Assembly (NCBI RefSeq): GCF_050750585.1
Contig: NZ_JBOJLM010000004.1
Span: 62,001 to 126,000, forward strand
Origin: Salinimicrobium sp050750585
GTDB taxonomy: Bacteria > Bacteroidota > Bacteroidia > Flavobacteriales > Flavobacteriaceae
Length of the DNA: 64,000 bases
Direction of reading: 5' to 3'
A program made the position numbers and the translations under genes. The notes below the pieces were generated by a model that ran no database searches, had not been told where the DNA came from, and worked only from the letters and a program-made list of their open reading frames with translations. Of this stretch, positions 36,701-42,384 are shown piece by piece; within the stretch, counting starts at the first letter, position 1; every line of letters starts with the position of its first letter.

Positions 36701-37007
36701 CCGCAAGATCACCAAAACCAGCCCCGGCTATGAACCGGATTCAGAAACCCACGGTAAAGTTTGGATTAATGACCAGCAATATTTTGACAATGTTCCTTTA
36801 ATTGCTTGGGAATTCTACATCGGCGGCTATCAACCTGCTCAAAAATGGCTAAAAGACCGCAAAGGCCGGGAATTAAGCTTTGAGGACATCCTGCATTACC
36901 AGAAAATGATCGTCGCGCTAACCGAGACTAATAGGCTGATGAAAGAGATTGATGAAGTGGGGGTTTTGGGCGACGAAACAAAGGTGGAGTTCAGCGAAAA
37001 ATCTTAA
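33786..37007 (+). CDS. Type ISP-like restriction-modification enzyme without a helicase motor
   Basis: A single 1073-aa chain carries a PD-(D/E)xK nuclease at the N-terminus (D54, E68-A-K70 in GAPDYMLS and GYVEAKD), a helical linker, an N6-adenine methyltransferase (motif I ILDPATGTGTF at 382-392; motif IV NPPY at 502-505) and a C-terminal specificity region (about 830-1060, with VPYPQNADQFWKLVELGGQIR) of the Type_ISP_C kind. Characterised ISP enzymes such as LlaGI have a RecA-type motor between nuclease and methylase and are about 1500 aa; here residues 130-300 show no Walker A or DEAD box. It could therefore cut close to its site, as Type IIG enzymes do. It protects the element or host from foreign DNA. 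Confidence 0.85.
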   Translation: MTIAEYLSHLNRLYLTGHAREHSYRGDLQTLLSTLLPDILVTNEPARVSCGAPDYMLSRKGVPVGYVEAKDIGVDLDSKGLKEQFERYKSGLTNLIITDYLNFRFYREGEFVTEISIGSLEDGEIKPLPGNFEHFTHLISDFALVVTQSIKSPTRLAKMMAGKARLMADVIEKSLDSDDEQEKRSNLKSQMISFQQMLIHDITNRSFADIYSQTIAYGMFAARYHDPTLPTFSRMEAAQLIPKSNPFLRKLFQDIAGFDLDDRLVWIVEELVSIFLASDVSKIMKNFGKSTKQDDPVVHFYETFLGEYNPALRKARGVWYTPQPVVNFIVRAVDDILKDEFGLPQGLADTSKTKVTVKVPTHDKRYAGGMRDYEQEVHKVQILDPATGTGTFLAEVVRQIHKKFEGQQGIWTRYATEHLIPRLNGFELLMASYAMAHLKMDMLLTETGYKPTDDQRFRIFLTNSLEEAHPDTGTLFSSWLSDEADQANAVKRDTPVMCVIGNPPYAISSSNKGEWVQKLLEDYKKNLNERKINLDDDYIKFIRYGQYFIDKNGEGILAYISNNSFIDGLTHRQMRKHLLKSFSKIYVLDLHGNSNRKETAPDGSKDENVFDIMQGVSINLFIKKRGVPNQEDGVVKHFDLWGKRDFKYNFLSENSINTISWNLLQVKEPYLFFVPKDFEAEIQYEKGFSVKDLMEGISGIETKRDHFAMDFNEKILKNRIDDFVVNDYTDSERKRKFDLRDNEWVVKEAVQTLRQDQKWRDNFVKCLYRPFDHRCIIYSPVILSRDRGTLMAGMNRENYGLIIPRQTKEHFGALITNTVSTHKIVTVYDRSFLFPLYLYPENSEQYTTENGPQSRIANLNQKIIDKIGEGINHAFLPDENLVCDLEAGLDGTFSPLDILDYIYAVLHSPEYREKYKEFLKIEFPRVPYPQNADQFWKLVELGGQIRKLHLLESPLLEKRITGYPEDGDNIITRKITKTSPGYEPDSETHGKVWINDQQYFDNVPLIAWEFYIGGYQPAQKWLKDRKGRELSFEDILHYQKMIVALTETNRLMKEIDEVGVLGDETKVEFSEKS

Positions 37008-37090
37008 TGCTCCATTCCTGATCCTTCCAATTTTGTTCCATCATTGGTTTGGAACAGAATAGCAGCATAAACTTCCGGTTTTCAAGCGCT
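37008..37090. other. Start of the gene-free region between R-M enzyme and replication genes
   Basis: The gap 37008-37385 has no gene. This first part has no recognised signal; the rest contains the AACCG repeat field (37091-37261) and a promoter (37336-37366). Confidence 0.4.
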
Positions 37091-37261
37091 ACGGTTGCAA
37101 CGGCTACTGGAAAGAAACAACTGTTGATTTTCAACATATTACATAAAAAGCCGGCTGTATGATCAACCGTAGCAACCGTGAATCAACAGTAAAATCAACC
37201 GTGCAGTTGCAACCGGTGCAACCGTGAATTCAATGGGGGCGGTTGCAGCGGTTGCAACCGT
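37091..37261. repeat. AACCG/CGGTT repeat field, candidate replication origin or operator array
   Basis: AACCG occurs in direct orientation at 37166-, 37174-, 37197-, 37211-, 37220- and 37256-, and as CGGTT at 37092-, 37240- and 37249-. Larger units include GTTGCAACCG (37206-37215 and 37251-37260) and GCAACCGTGAAT (37172-37183, 37218-37229). The field is located between the R-M gene and the primase operon. Iteron clusters of this kind serve as plasmid or satellite origins bound by the element's initiator, and can also be repressor operators. Confidence 0.55.
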
Positions 37262-37335
37262 GGCAAAGTTTTTTATCAGATGAGATTTCAACAGATTTTT
37301 TGGTCCTAAAAGAATAATAGAAATTAAAGACGTGC

Positions 37336-37366
37336 TTTGCTACAATTAATACGAAAATTAACTTTG
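37336..37366 (+). promoter_or_regulatory. Promoter of the replication operon
   Basis: TTTG at 37336-37339, a 19-bp spacer and TAACTTTG at 37359-37366 match the Bacteroidetes sigma-ABfr consensus (TTTG, 19-21 bp, TAnnTTTG). The ATG of the next gene is at 37386, about 13 bases after the expected start of transcription. Confidence 0.65.
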
Positions 37367-37385
37367 TAGTCAAAAACCGGAGCTT

Positions 37386-38189
37386 ATGAGATATTACCAA
37401 CATAGAGATTATCTCGACATGATAATGATTGGATTTTTTTACCACTACGACTATTTGGTTCCATACCTACAACGAGAACAAATAAAGGCAGAAAAAGATC
37501 AGATTGAATTCAGCGAATTTATTGGAAGGACAATAACAGTACTTAAGGATTTTCGAGGGGAGCTTTATCGATTAAGAGATCAAAAAAAGGAAGAATTAGA
37601 GGCAAAGAAAAATGGAGAAAATGATAAGATTATAGAGGAACAGATTAATAATATTCAAATTACAGAAAATGTTTTCCTGCCTTTAGAAAATTATACAGAT
37701 GGTAAATTTCCCGGTTATTTAGGTTTTTGGCATATCGATTGGTTTGGCCGTGCTATTGATCAAGCTTTTAATTTTTATTCGATTGAGAAGGAAGATGATG
37801 ATCCTGCCAAACCGATCCAATATTTCCTATGTAGCGAAAGCGAAACTGAGGACGTCGACGAAAAAGAATCTAAAACAGCACCTAAGTTGAACCCTTATCC
37901 TGAAGTTTTCCGATCTTTAGAAAGTTACTTACTTTTCCAGAGGCTTTACACCAGTAACAAAAACAGCAGAACTCTCCTGGCCGACTTCAGTTTTATCTAC
38001 AGGAGAATGTACCAAGATGGACTTTTACAGGATCATCAAACACCAGAAGTATTTCGACGATGGTTAGCTAATGAACCTTTTGAAATAGTTCTGGATAATT
38101 ATCTTAAAACTCTCGACAACTGTAATACTAAGGATAAAGAAGACAGATATGATGACGCAAAAACTTTAGTGCGAAATCAAATCAACTAA
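37386..38189 (+). CDS. Unknown 267-aa protein of the element backbone
   Basis: I do not recognise a family. The protein is cytosolic, with a charged helical stretch (about 55-95, KKEELEAKKNGENDKIIEEQ), an aromatic-rich middle (GYLGFWHIDWFGRAIDQAFNFYS), an acidic linker (SESETEDVDEKES) and a helical C-terminus. It is the first gene after the repeat field, driven by a good promoter, and precedes the HTH and primase genes. Position suggests a replication initiator or element-specific accessory protein, but no HTH or catalytic motif is visible to support this. Confidence 0.7.
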   Translation: MRYYQHRDYLDMIMIGFFYHYDYLVPYLQREQIKAEKDQIEFSEFIGRTITVLKDFRGELYRLRDQKKEELEAKKNGENDKIIEEQINNIQITENVFLPLENYTDGKFPGYLGFWHIDWFGRAIDQAFNFYSIEKEDDDPAKPIQYFLCSESETEDVDEKESKTAPKLNPYPEVFRSLESYLLFQRLYTSNKNSRTLLADFSFIYRRMYQDGLLQDHQTPEVFRRWLANEPFEIVLDNYLKTLDNCNTKDKEDRYDDAKTLVRNQIN

Positions 38190-38193
38190 ATGA

Positions 38194-38235
38194 CCGTATA
38201 GTAAACTCTACAAAAACGTGCCGTTAACTATACGG
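38194..38235. promoter_or_regulatory. 13-bp imperfect inverted repeat upstream of the HTH gene
   Basis: CCGTATAGTAAAC (38194-38206) and GTTAACTATACGG (38223-38235) are inverted copies with one mismatch and a 16-bp spacer. They lie between the 267-aa protein and the HTH gene (ATG 38279). This may be an operator for the HTH protein or a hairpin in the operon transcript; there is no T tract after it. Confidence 0.5.
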
Positions 38236-38278
38236 CGCTCTGATGACTTTTGGCCTATCAATCTAAATCAAAAGTCAA

Positions 38279-38560
38279 ATGGAAAACATTTTTTTACAAG
38301 GCACCACCACAGGTAAGCTGGTGGACCTAATTTCACAGAACATTGATCGCAAGCTTGAAGCGTTCAGAAAAGATTTAACTAACGAGCAGGCCAATGATGA
38401 ACTTCTTACCCGAGAAGAAGCATGCCAATTCCTAAAAATTAATTCTTCAACCTTGTGGGCGTGGACGAATAAAGGAAAAGTTACTGCTTACGGCATTGCC
38501 AATCGCCGCTATTACAAGAGGAGTGAGCTTTTAGACAGTTTAAAAGCTTTAAAAAAGTAG
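38279..38560 (+). CDS. Excisionase-like helix-turn-helix protein
   Basis: The 93-aa protein has a helical start and an HTH_17 domain (LLTREEACQFLKINSSTLWAW then NKGKVTAYGIANRRYYKRSEL). Such proteins sit directly before primase genes on Bacteroidetes mobilisable and satellite elements and act as recombination directionality factors or transcription regulators. The gene ends 2 bp before the primase gene, implying one transcript. An inverted repeat at 38194-38235 is the likely target. Confidence 0.85.
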   Translation: MENIFLQGTTTGKLVDLISQNIDRKLEAFRKDLTNEQANDELLTREEACQFLKINSSTLWAWTNKGKVTAYGIANRRYYKRSELLDSLKALKK

Positions 38561-38562
38561 CG

Positions 38563-39987
38563 ATGGAAGATCTGAATCATACCGCTAAGAGGGAAGGAAA
38601 AAAGTTTTGGTCGGAATTTTATAATCACCGTTATAGCCGGAACGAATACCAACTAAACGAGCCTGAATTACGCACTTTTTTACAGGATGAAGGCTTCCGA
38701 ATATTCAAGAATAATGTCATAAGGCTTGCGGGAAACATTTCCGAAAAGATTTCACCAGAAGATATATTTCTCCATTGCCTGAAGTTTATTGAAAGCTTTG
38801 GTGATCCTGAACTGGAAGCGATATTCTTGAAAAGGGGGGAAACCTTACTTTTAAAAAGTAGAGCTATAATTTTGGGGCTATCCCAGTGTGAAATACCTCC
38901 CCTTAGAGATAGCGAAAATTTAAGCTATAAATGTTATAAAAATGGCATAGTAGTCGTAGAAAAGGATCAAGATTTTAAAATTATACCTTATGAGGACGCG
39001 CCAGGGTTTGTTTGGGAAAACTTAATAATTAAGCGCGATTTTAAATTAGTTTCTGAAGAACAACTTGGAAAAGGAGATTTTTCAAATTTTGTCGAAAATG
39101 TCACCAATAATGAAGAACATTTTGATTCTGTCTGCTCGGCATTAGGATATCTACTTCATGGGCATAAGGATCAGCGTAAACCTATTGCCATACTCATTAA
39201 TGATGAAAATATTATTGATGAAGGAAAGCCTGAGGGAGGTTCCGGTAAAGGGCTATTGGTAAAAGGATTATCTAAAATAGTCGAAAAAGCATCTTATAAT
39301 GGCAAGAATGCTGATTTTACTAAGGACAAGTTTGCATATCAAAATGTTCGAGATACAACTCAAATATTGTTTATAGATGATGTACCCAGAAATTTTAATT
39401 TTGAAGCTTTATTTAGTGCTTTAACAGACGATTTACCCGTAGAAAAAAAGCATCAGCAGACAATTGTACTTCCTTTTGAAGAAAGTCCCAAATTCGTTAT
39501 TACAACGAATTATACCATCAACGGTAACAGTTCGAGTTACAAAAGAAGGAGATTTGATATTTTTCTAAATAACTTTTATAATGCAGAACACACGCCCACA
39601 GATGACTTCGGAAAGGAGTTTTTTCATGGCTGGTCAGAAAACGAGTGGCAGCTTTTCGACTACTTTATGATGACCTGCTTAAGGCTCTACTTAGCTCTTG
39701 GCCTTAGAAGATATGACGATAGAACCTGGGCCCTTAAAATGCTCAAAAATGAGACTTCTGCTGATTTTGTAGAGTTAATGGACGAACAGTTCAGTGAAAA
39801 AATGATTCAATATGATTACGCTTCGGTACGGCAAAATCTGATAATGAGATATGGGGAAAAATATTACTTCCTGAACAAGGATTACAAAACAATTGTTGAT
39901 TGGGTTTCCAGGTACGCTTCCTTTAACGGTTTAATATTTAAAAAAGGACGCAAAACAAAAGGAATAAGCTTTACCTTCAAGTTATAA
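38563..39987 (+). CDS. Primase/SF3-helicase-type replication ATPase
   Basis: The 474-aa protein has an ATPase core at about 215-360: Walker A GGSGKG (225-230), Walker B ILFIDDV (268-274; D272, D273), and a sensor-1-like asparagine in FVITTNYTI followed by the arginine-rich KRRRFDIFL. This resembles the D5/VapE and DUF5906 superfamily 3 helicases of phages, satellites and mobile islands. The N-terminal 200 residues may be a degenerate primase or DNA-binding region; no catalytic DxD primase motif is seen. It likely melts the element's origin, for which the AACCG field 1.3 kb upstream is the best candidate. Confidence 0.82.
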   Translation: MEDLNHTAKREGKKFWSEFYNHRYSRNEYQLNEPELRTFLQDEGFRIFKNNVIRLAGNISEKISPEDIFLHCLKFIESFGDPELEAIFLKRGETLLLKSRAIILGLSQCEIPPLRDSENLSYKCYKNGIVVVEKDQDFKIIPYEDAPGFVWENLIIKRDFKLVSEEQLGKGDFSNFVENVTNNEEHFDSVCSALGYLLHGHKDQRKPIAILINDENIIDEGKPEGGSGKGLLVKGLSKIVEKASYNGKNADFTKDKFAYQNVRDTTQILFIDDVPRNFNFEALFSALTDDLPVEKKHQQTIVLPFEESPKFVITTNYTINGNSSSYKRRRFDIFLNNFYNAEHTPTDDFGKEFFHGWSENEWQLFDYFMMTCLRLYLALGLRRYDDRTWALKMLKNETSADFVELMDEQFSEKMIQYDYASVRQNLIMRYGEKYYFLNKDYKTIVDWVSRYASFNGLIFKKGRKTKGISFTFKL

Positions 39988-40322
39988 ACTGGTAAGGAGA
40001 ATGTAGAAGATGTAGGTAATTTCAAAATAATAAGTAGTAGAAAACAACTTGTATTTTAAAAGAACTTGTAAAGTTTTACATCTTATACACCTAAACTTTC
40101 CGAGTTAACTAACCACAGGCATGCAACATGCTGCAGTTTGGAAAAAAATGTAAAATTGTAACAATAGATTCTAAGACTTTTAAGCTCGATGCCGTGGATT
40201 AGATCCTACTAAAAATTCGAGGATAATTAAAATTTACTTAAGGTCATCAAAATAATCACTTGTTATTTATACATTTGCACTGTTATTGTATGTTACATAA
40301 CATAGAATTAAAACCGTTAATT
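39988..40322. other. Gene-free stretch between the primase and the toxin-antitoxin pair
   Basis: Nothing coding is seen in these 335 bases. There is a small palindrome, GCATG-CAA-CATGC, at 40119-40131, and a -7 box at 40270-40277. A transfer origin could be located here but there is no relaxase in the element to match it with. Confidence 0.4.
40270..40277 (+). promoter_or_regulatory. -7 box of the antitoxin-toxin operon
   Basis: TACATTTG matches TAnnTTTG. Transcription would start near 40284 and leave a leader of about 40 bases before the ATG at 40323. No convincing -33 element is seen. Confidence 0.45.
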
Positions 40323-40475
40323 ATGGCAAAACCTATTAAAGAAACTCCAGTACTATACGGTCGGGATGCTAAAAGGTTTGTTAATGAAAACAAAGAAGTT
40401 AAAAAAATCTCCCCCGAGGAAAAAAGCAAGATCCGTGAAAACTACAATATGTTGAGGAGTATTGCTTCTTTCTAA
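40323..40475 (+). CDS. Small antitoxin-like protein of a GNAT toxin pair
   Basis: ATG 40323 (MAKPIKETPVLYGRDAKRFV) gives 50 residues; an upstream in-frame ATG at 40260 lies before the promoter box and is rejected. The protein is charged, with the helix NENKEVKKISPEEKSKIREN, and ends 9 bp before the acetyltransferase gene. Short partners of this kind that begin with TPVLYGKDA-like strings accompany GNAT genes in Bacteroidetes. It likely binds and neutralises the downstream toxin. There is no ribbon-helix-helix motif, unlike the TacA/AtaR antitoxins. Confidence 0.7.
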   Translation: MAKPIKETPVLYGRDAKRFVNENKEVKKISPEEKSKIRENYNMLRSIASF

Positions 40476-40484
40476 AAGTTAGCA

Positions 40485-41024
40485 TTGGATTTAAAAGATT
40501 TCAAGTTAGACAGGCTTAAACCTGACACTATTATAAAGCCGTTTTGCTGTGGAGACACAGATTTAGACGGCTTTCTTTTTGATGATGCTCAAAATTACCT
40601 TAAAGAGCTAATGGCGGTAACCTATCTGCTTCATAATGATGATGTCACGTTAGCTTATTTTAATCTTCTCAATGACAAAATTGCTTACACCGATGTCGAT
40701 AAAAATATTGACCTCTTCCAAAAAAGAATAGGTAGATTCCTTCCAATAGAAAAAGGTGGATTCCGAAGCTATCCAGCAGTCAAAATAGGTCGTCTGGCAG
40801 TTCATCAAGACTACCAGGGGAATAAAATTGGGCATCAAATCTTGGACTTTATAAAAAATAACTTTGTAGACAATAATAAAACTGGCTGTAAATTTATTAC
40901 AGTTGATGCATACAAAAAGTCCACCCGCTTCTATGAACAGAATGGGTTTCAATTTCTTTCCAGTCGGGATGCAAGGTCCGATACACGCTTGATGTACTTT
41001 AATCTTGAGTCCATAAGCGACTAA
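40485..41024 (+). CDS. GNAT acetyltransferase toxin (TacT/AtaT-like)
   Basis: The 179-aa protein opens with TTG 40485, 9 bp after the antitoxin. The acetyl-CoA loop is present as QDYQGNKIG (motif A, preceded by KIGRLAVH), and the C-terminal strand KSTRFYEQNGFQFL contains the catalytic tyrosine position found in TacT and AtaT toxins, which acetylate aminoacyl-tRNA and stop translation. The pair is the last gene set before attR and is expected to stabilise the element. A housekeeping acetyltransferase is the alternative. Confidence 0.82.
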   Translation: MDLKDFKLDRLKPDTIIKPFCCGDTDLDGFLFDDAQNYLKELMAVTYLLHNDDVTLAYFNLLNDKIAYTDVDKNIDLFQKRIGRFLPIEKGGFRSYPAVKIGRLAVHQDYQGNKIGHQILDFIKNNFVDNNKTGCKFITVDAYKKSTRFYEQNGFQFLSSRDARSDTRLMYFNLESISD

Positions 41025-41040
41025 ATCTTTTTAAAAAGAT
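41025..41040. repeat. 16-bp palindrome after the toxin gene
   Basis: ATCTTTTTAAAAAGAT is a perfect palindrome beginning directly after the toxin stop codon. It may act as a weak terminator or recombination-protein site. Confidence 0.4.
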
Positions 41041-41130
41041 ATTTTCTAAATTCATTTAAGGATTATCGCTAAGGCTTTAAAGCTAAAAATCCCTATTTAT
41101 AAGAAGTTTTGAGAATAATATTAAAGAAAT

Positions 41131-41160
41131 GTATGGATCTACCATACATAAATCGTACAA
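41131..41160. repeat. Inverted repeat and CGTACAA copy near attR
   Basis: GTATGG-ATCTA-CCATAC (41131-41147) is a perfect 6-bp inverted repeat; CGTACAA (41154-41160) is the third copy of the sequence repeated near the integrase at the left end. Both lie 60-90 bp from the crossover site, where arm-type binding sites are expected. Confidence 0.4.
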
Positions 41161-41170
41161 TTCAATAATA

Positions 41171-41216
41171 AAAAAAACCGTAACACCTTGATTTACATCT
41201 GTATTACGGTTTTTTT
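41171..41216 (-). terminator. Strong terminator after the tRNA gene, within the element
   Basis: AAAAAAACCGTAA (41171-41183) pairs with TTACGGTTTTTTT (41204-41216), 13 bp around a 20-nt loop, with A/T tracts on both sides so it works in both directions. It is 3 bp beyond the tRNA 3' end and inside the element. Confidence 0.8.
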
Positions 41217-41218
41217 AT

Positions 41219-41231
41219 GTGGTCCCACCTG
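41219..41231. repeat. attR core within the tRNA gene
   Basis: GTGGTCCCACCTG is identical to 22433-22445 and includes the 3' acceptor strand and start of the T arm of the tRNA, so integration leaves the tRNA gene intact. Confidence 0.8.
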
Positions 41232-41293
41232 GGCTCGAACCAGGGACCACCTGATTATGAGTCAGGTGCTCTAACCAGCTGAGCTATAGGACC
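41220..41293 (-). tRNA. tRNA with CAU anticodon (Ile2 or elongator Met)
   Basis: The minus strand reads GGTCCTATAGCTCAGCTGG at the 5' end and ends GGTTCGAGCCCAGGTGGGACC then A. The 7-bp acceptor stem, D arm, anticodon loop CTCATAA (CAU at 41259-41257) and T loop TTCGAGC all fold; CCA is not encoded. The anticodon loop context resembles E. coli ileX, so tRNA-Ile2 with lysidine is my first choice, but elongator tRNA-Met has the same loop. The element uses its 3' end as integration site. Confidence 0.95.
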
Positions 41294-41316
41294 GGCTCAT
41301 TGGTGTTATGAGGGCG

Positions 41317-41347
41317 CAAATTTAGATATTTGTTCAATACTTAACAA
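41317..41347 (-). promoter_or_regulatory. Promoter of the tRNA gene
   Basis: On the minus strand TTG (41347-41345), a 20-bp spacer and TAAATTTG (41324-41317) match the Bacteroidetes consensus. The tRNA 5' end lies 24 bases downstream. Confidence 0.6.
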
Positions 41348-41374
41348 GCATTTCAAAAAGATATTTTCAGGAAT

Positions 41375-41824
41375 TTACAAATCCTCCCACACCTCGTCGC
41401 CAATGGGAATGTGCTCCTCTCCAACTTTGATCTCTTCGCACAACTCAACCAGCACACCATTAGCCGATTTTGGATGTAAAAAAGCCACCAGCTTATTGTC
41501 GGCACCTTTCTTTGGGCGTTTGGAGATGAGCTCAAAACCTTCTGCTTTGAGGCGTTTCATTTCAGCCTTGATATCGTCTACCTCAAAGGCGATGTGGTGA
41601 ATACCTTCCCCTCGCTTTGCCAGGAATTTTGCCACAGCACTGTCTTCAGAAGTGGCGGCCAACAGTTCAATTTTACTCTCTCCAGTCTTGAAAAAAGAAG
41701 TTTCCACCCCTTCACTCTTCACTTTTTCAGATTTGTAACTTTCAGTCTGCAGCAGTTTCGCGTAAAGTTCATTAGCGGCTTGCAGGTCTTTTACTGCTAT
41801 TCCTATGTGTTCAATCTTTTTCAT
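41375..41824 (-). CDS. mce: Methylmalonyl-CoA epimerase
   Basis: The 149-aa protein is a vicinal-oxygen-chelate fold enzyme of normal length. Metal ligands are visible as His in IEHIGIAV, His in GIHHIAFEV and Glu in VLVELCEE, and the general pattern fits (S)/(R)-methylmalonyl-CoA epimerase, which links propionyl-CoA and succinyl-CoA. It lies 82 bp beyond the tRNA gene, divergent from rbfA. Confidence 0.92.
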   Translation of the reverse strand: MKKIEHIGIAVKDLQAANELYAKLLQTESYKSEKVKSEGVETSFFKTGESKIELLAATSEDSAVAKFLAKRGEGIHHIAFEVDDIKAEMKRLKAEGFELISKRPKKGADNKLVAFLHPKSANGVLVELCEEIKVGEEHIPIGDEVWEDL

Positions 41825-41976
41825 TTTTCAGTTTCAATAGTTTTTAAAAGTAAATTTCCGAAGCTACATGAGTCGCTCCGGAAGTTTTGAGTTTTAAATA
41901 TAAAAAGTCGGGAGCGTTTAGGAGCAAAAACCTAAAGCTATTAACGCAGATTTTAAGATTTGAGCACTAAATGTGC

Positions 41977-41984
41977 TATTTTTG
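41977..41984 (+). promoter_or_regulatory. -7 box directly before rbfA
   Basis: TATTTTTG matches TAnnTTTG and lies only 4 bp before the rbfA ATG (41989), so the predicted transcript would begin at or next to the start codon. GCAC-TAAAT-GTGC (41964-41976) overlaps the spacer. Confidence 0.5.
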
Positions 41985-41988
41985 TGCC

Positions 41989-42381
41989 ATGGAAACGAAC
42001 AGACAGAAAAAAATAGGAGGCGTATTACAGCAAGATCTTGCCGATGTGCTGCAGTCTCACTTGAGGGATGCGGGAAGAACAGGAATTTTAATCTCTGTTT
42101 CGAAGGTGAAGGTCACCACAGATCTTTCGCAGGCAAAGGCTTACCTGAGCATATTCCCGGCAAAGAACGCGCAGGATATCTTGAAGGAACTCAACCTGCT
42201 AAAGCCAAAACTTAAACACGAACTGGCACTGCGCACCAAGAATCAGCTGCGACGTATGCCCAACCTCGAATTTTTTATTGATGATTCCCTCGATTATATT
42301 GAGAACATCGAAAAATCGATAAAAGGCGAGAACAATCCTATTGAACAGCCTGATTTGCTTTCGAAGCGAAAAAAATCTTAG
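41989..42381 (+). CDS. rbfA: Ribosome-binding factor A
   Basis: ATG 41989 (METNRQKKIGGVLQQDLADV) gives 130 aa; the frame can be extended six codons but that would run through the promoter box. The KH-like fold of RbfA is seen in ISVSKVKVTTDLSQAKAYLSIFP and the conserved end LRRMPNLEFFIDDSLDYIE. It assists late 16S rRNA maturation on the 30S subunit. The permease gene starts 3 bp after its stop, so the two are one transcript, as in other Bacteroidetes. Confidence 0.95.
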   Translation: METNRQKKIGGVLQQDLADVLQSHLRDAGRTGILISVSKVKVTTDLSQAKAYLSIFPAKNAQDILKELNLLKPKLKHELALRTKNQLRRMPNLEFFIDDSLDYIENIEKSIKGENNPIEQPDLLSKRKKS

Positions 42382-42384
42382 CGC

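Larger units (their letters stand above)
22433..41218. mobile_element. Integrated 18.8-kb element in a tRNA(CAU) gene
   Basis: The element is bounded by GTGGTCCCACCTG at 22433-22445 and 41219-41231; the right copy is the 3' end of an intact minus-strand tRNA gene. A tyrosine integrase begins 192 bp inside the left end. The right side has an excisionase-like HTH protein, a primase/SF3-like ATPase, an iteron-like field and a toxin-antitoxin pair. The middle is cargo: a 2H phosphoesterase, an AraC-controlled metabolic cluster and a restriction-modification enzyme. No relaxase, coupling protein, capsid or terminase gene was found. Integrase plus primase with cargo fits an integrative mobilisable or satellite-type element dependent on a helper for transfer. 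Confidence 0.85.

Noticed and set aside
37091..37261. CRISPR array
   Set aside because: The AACCG repeats are short, irregularly spaced and in both orientations, and no cas gene is present.
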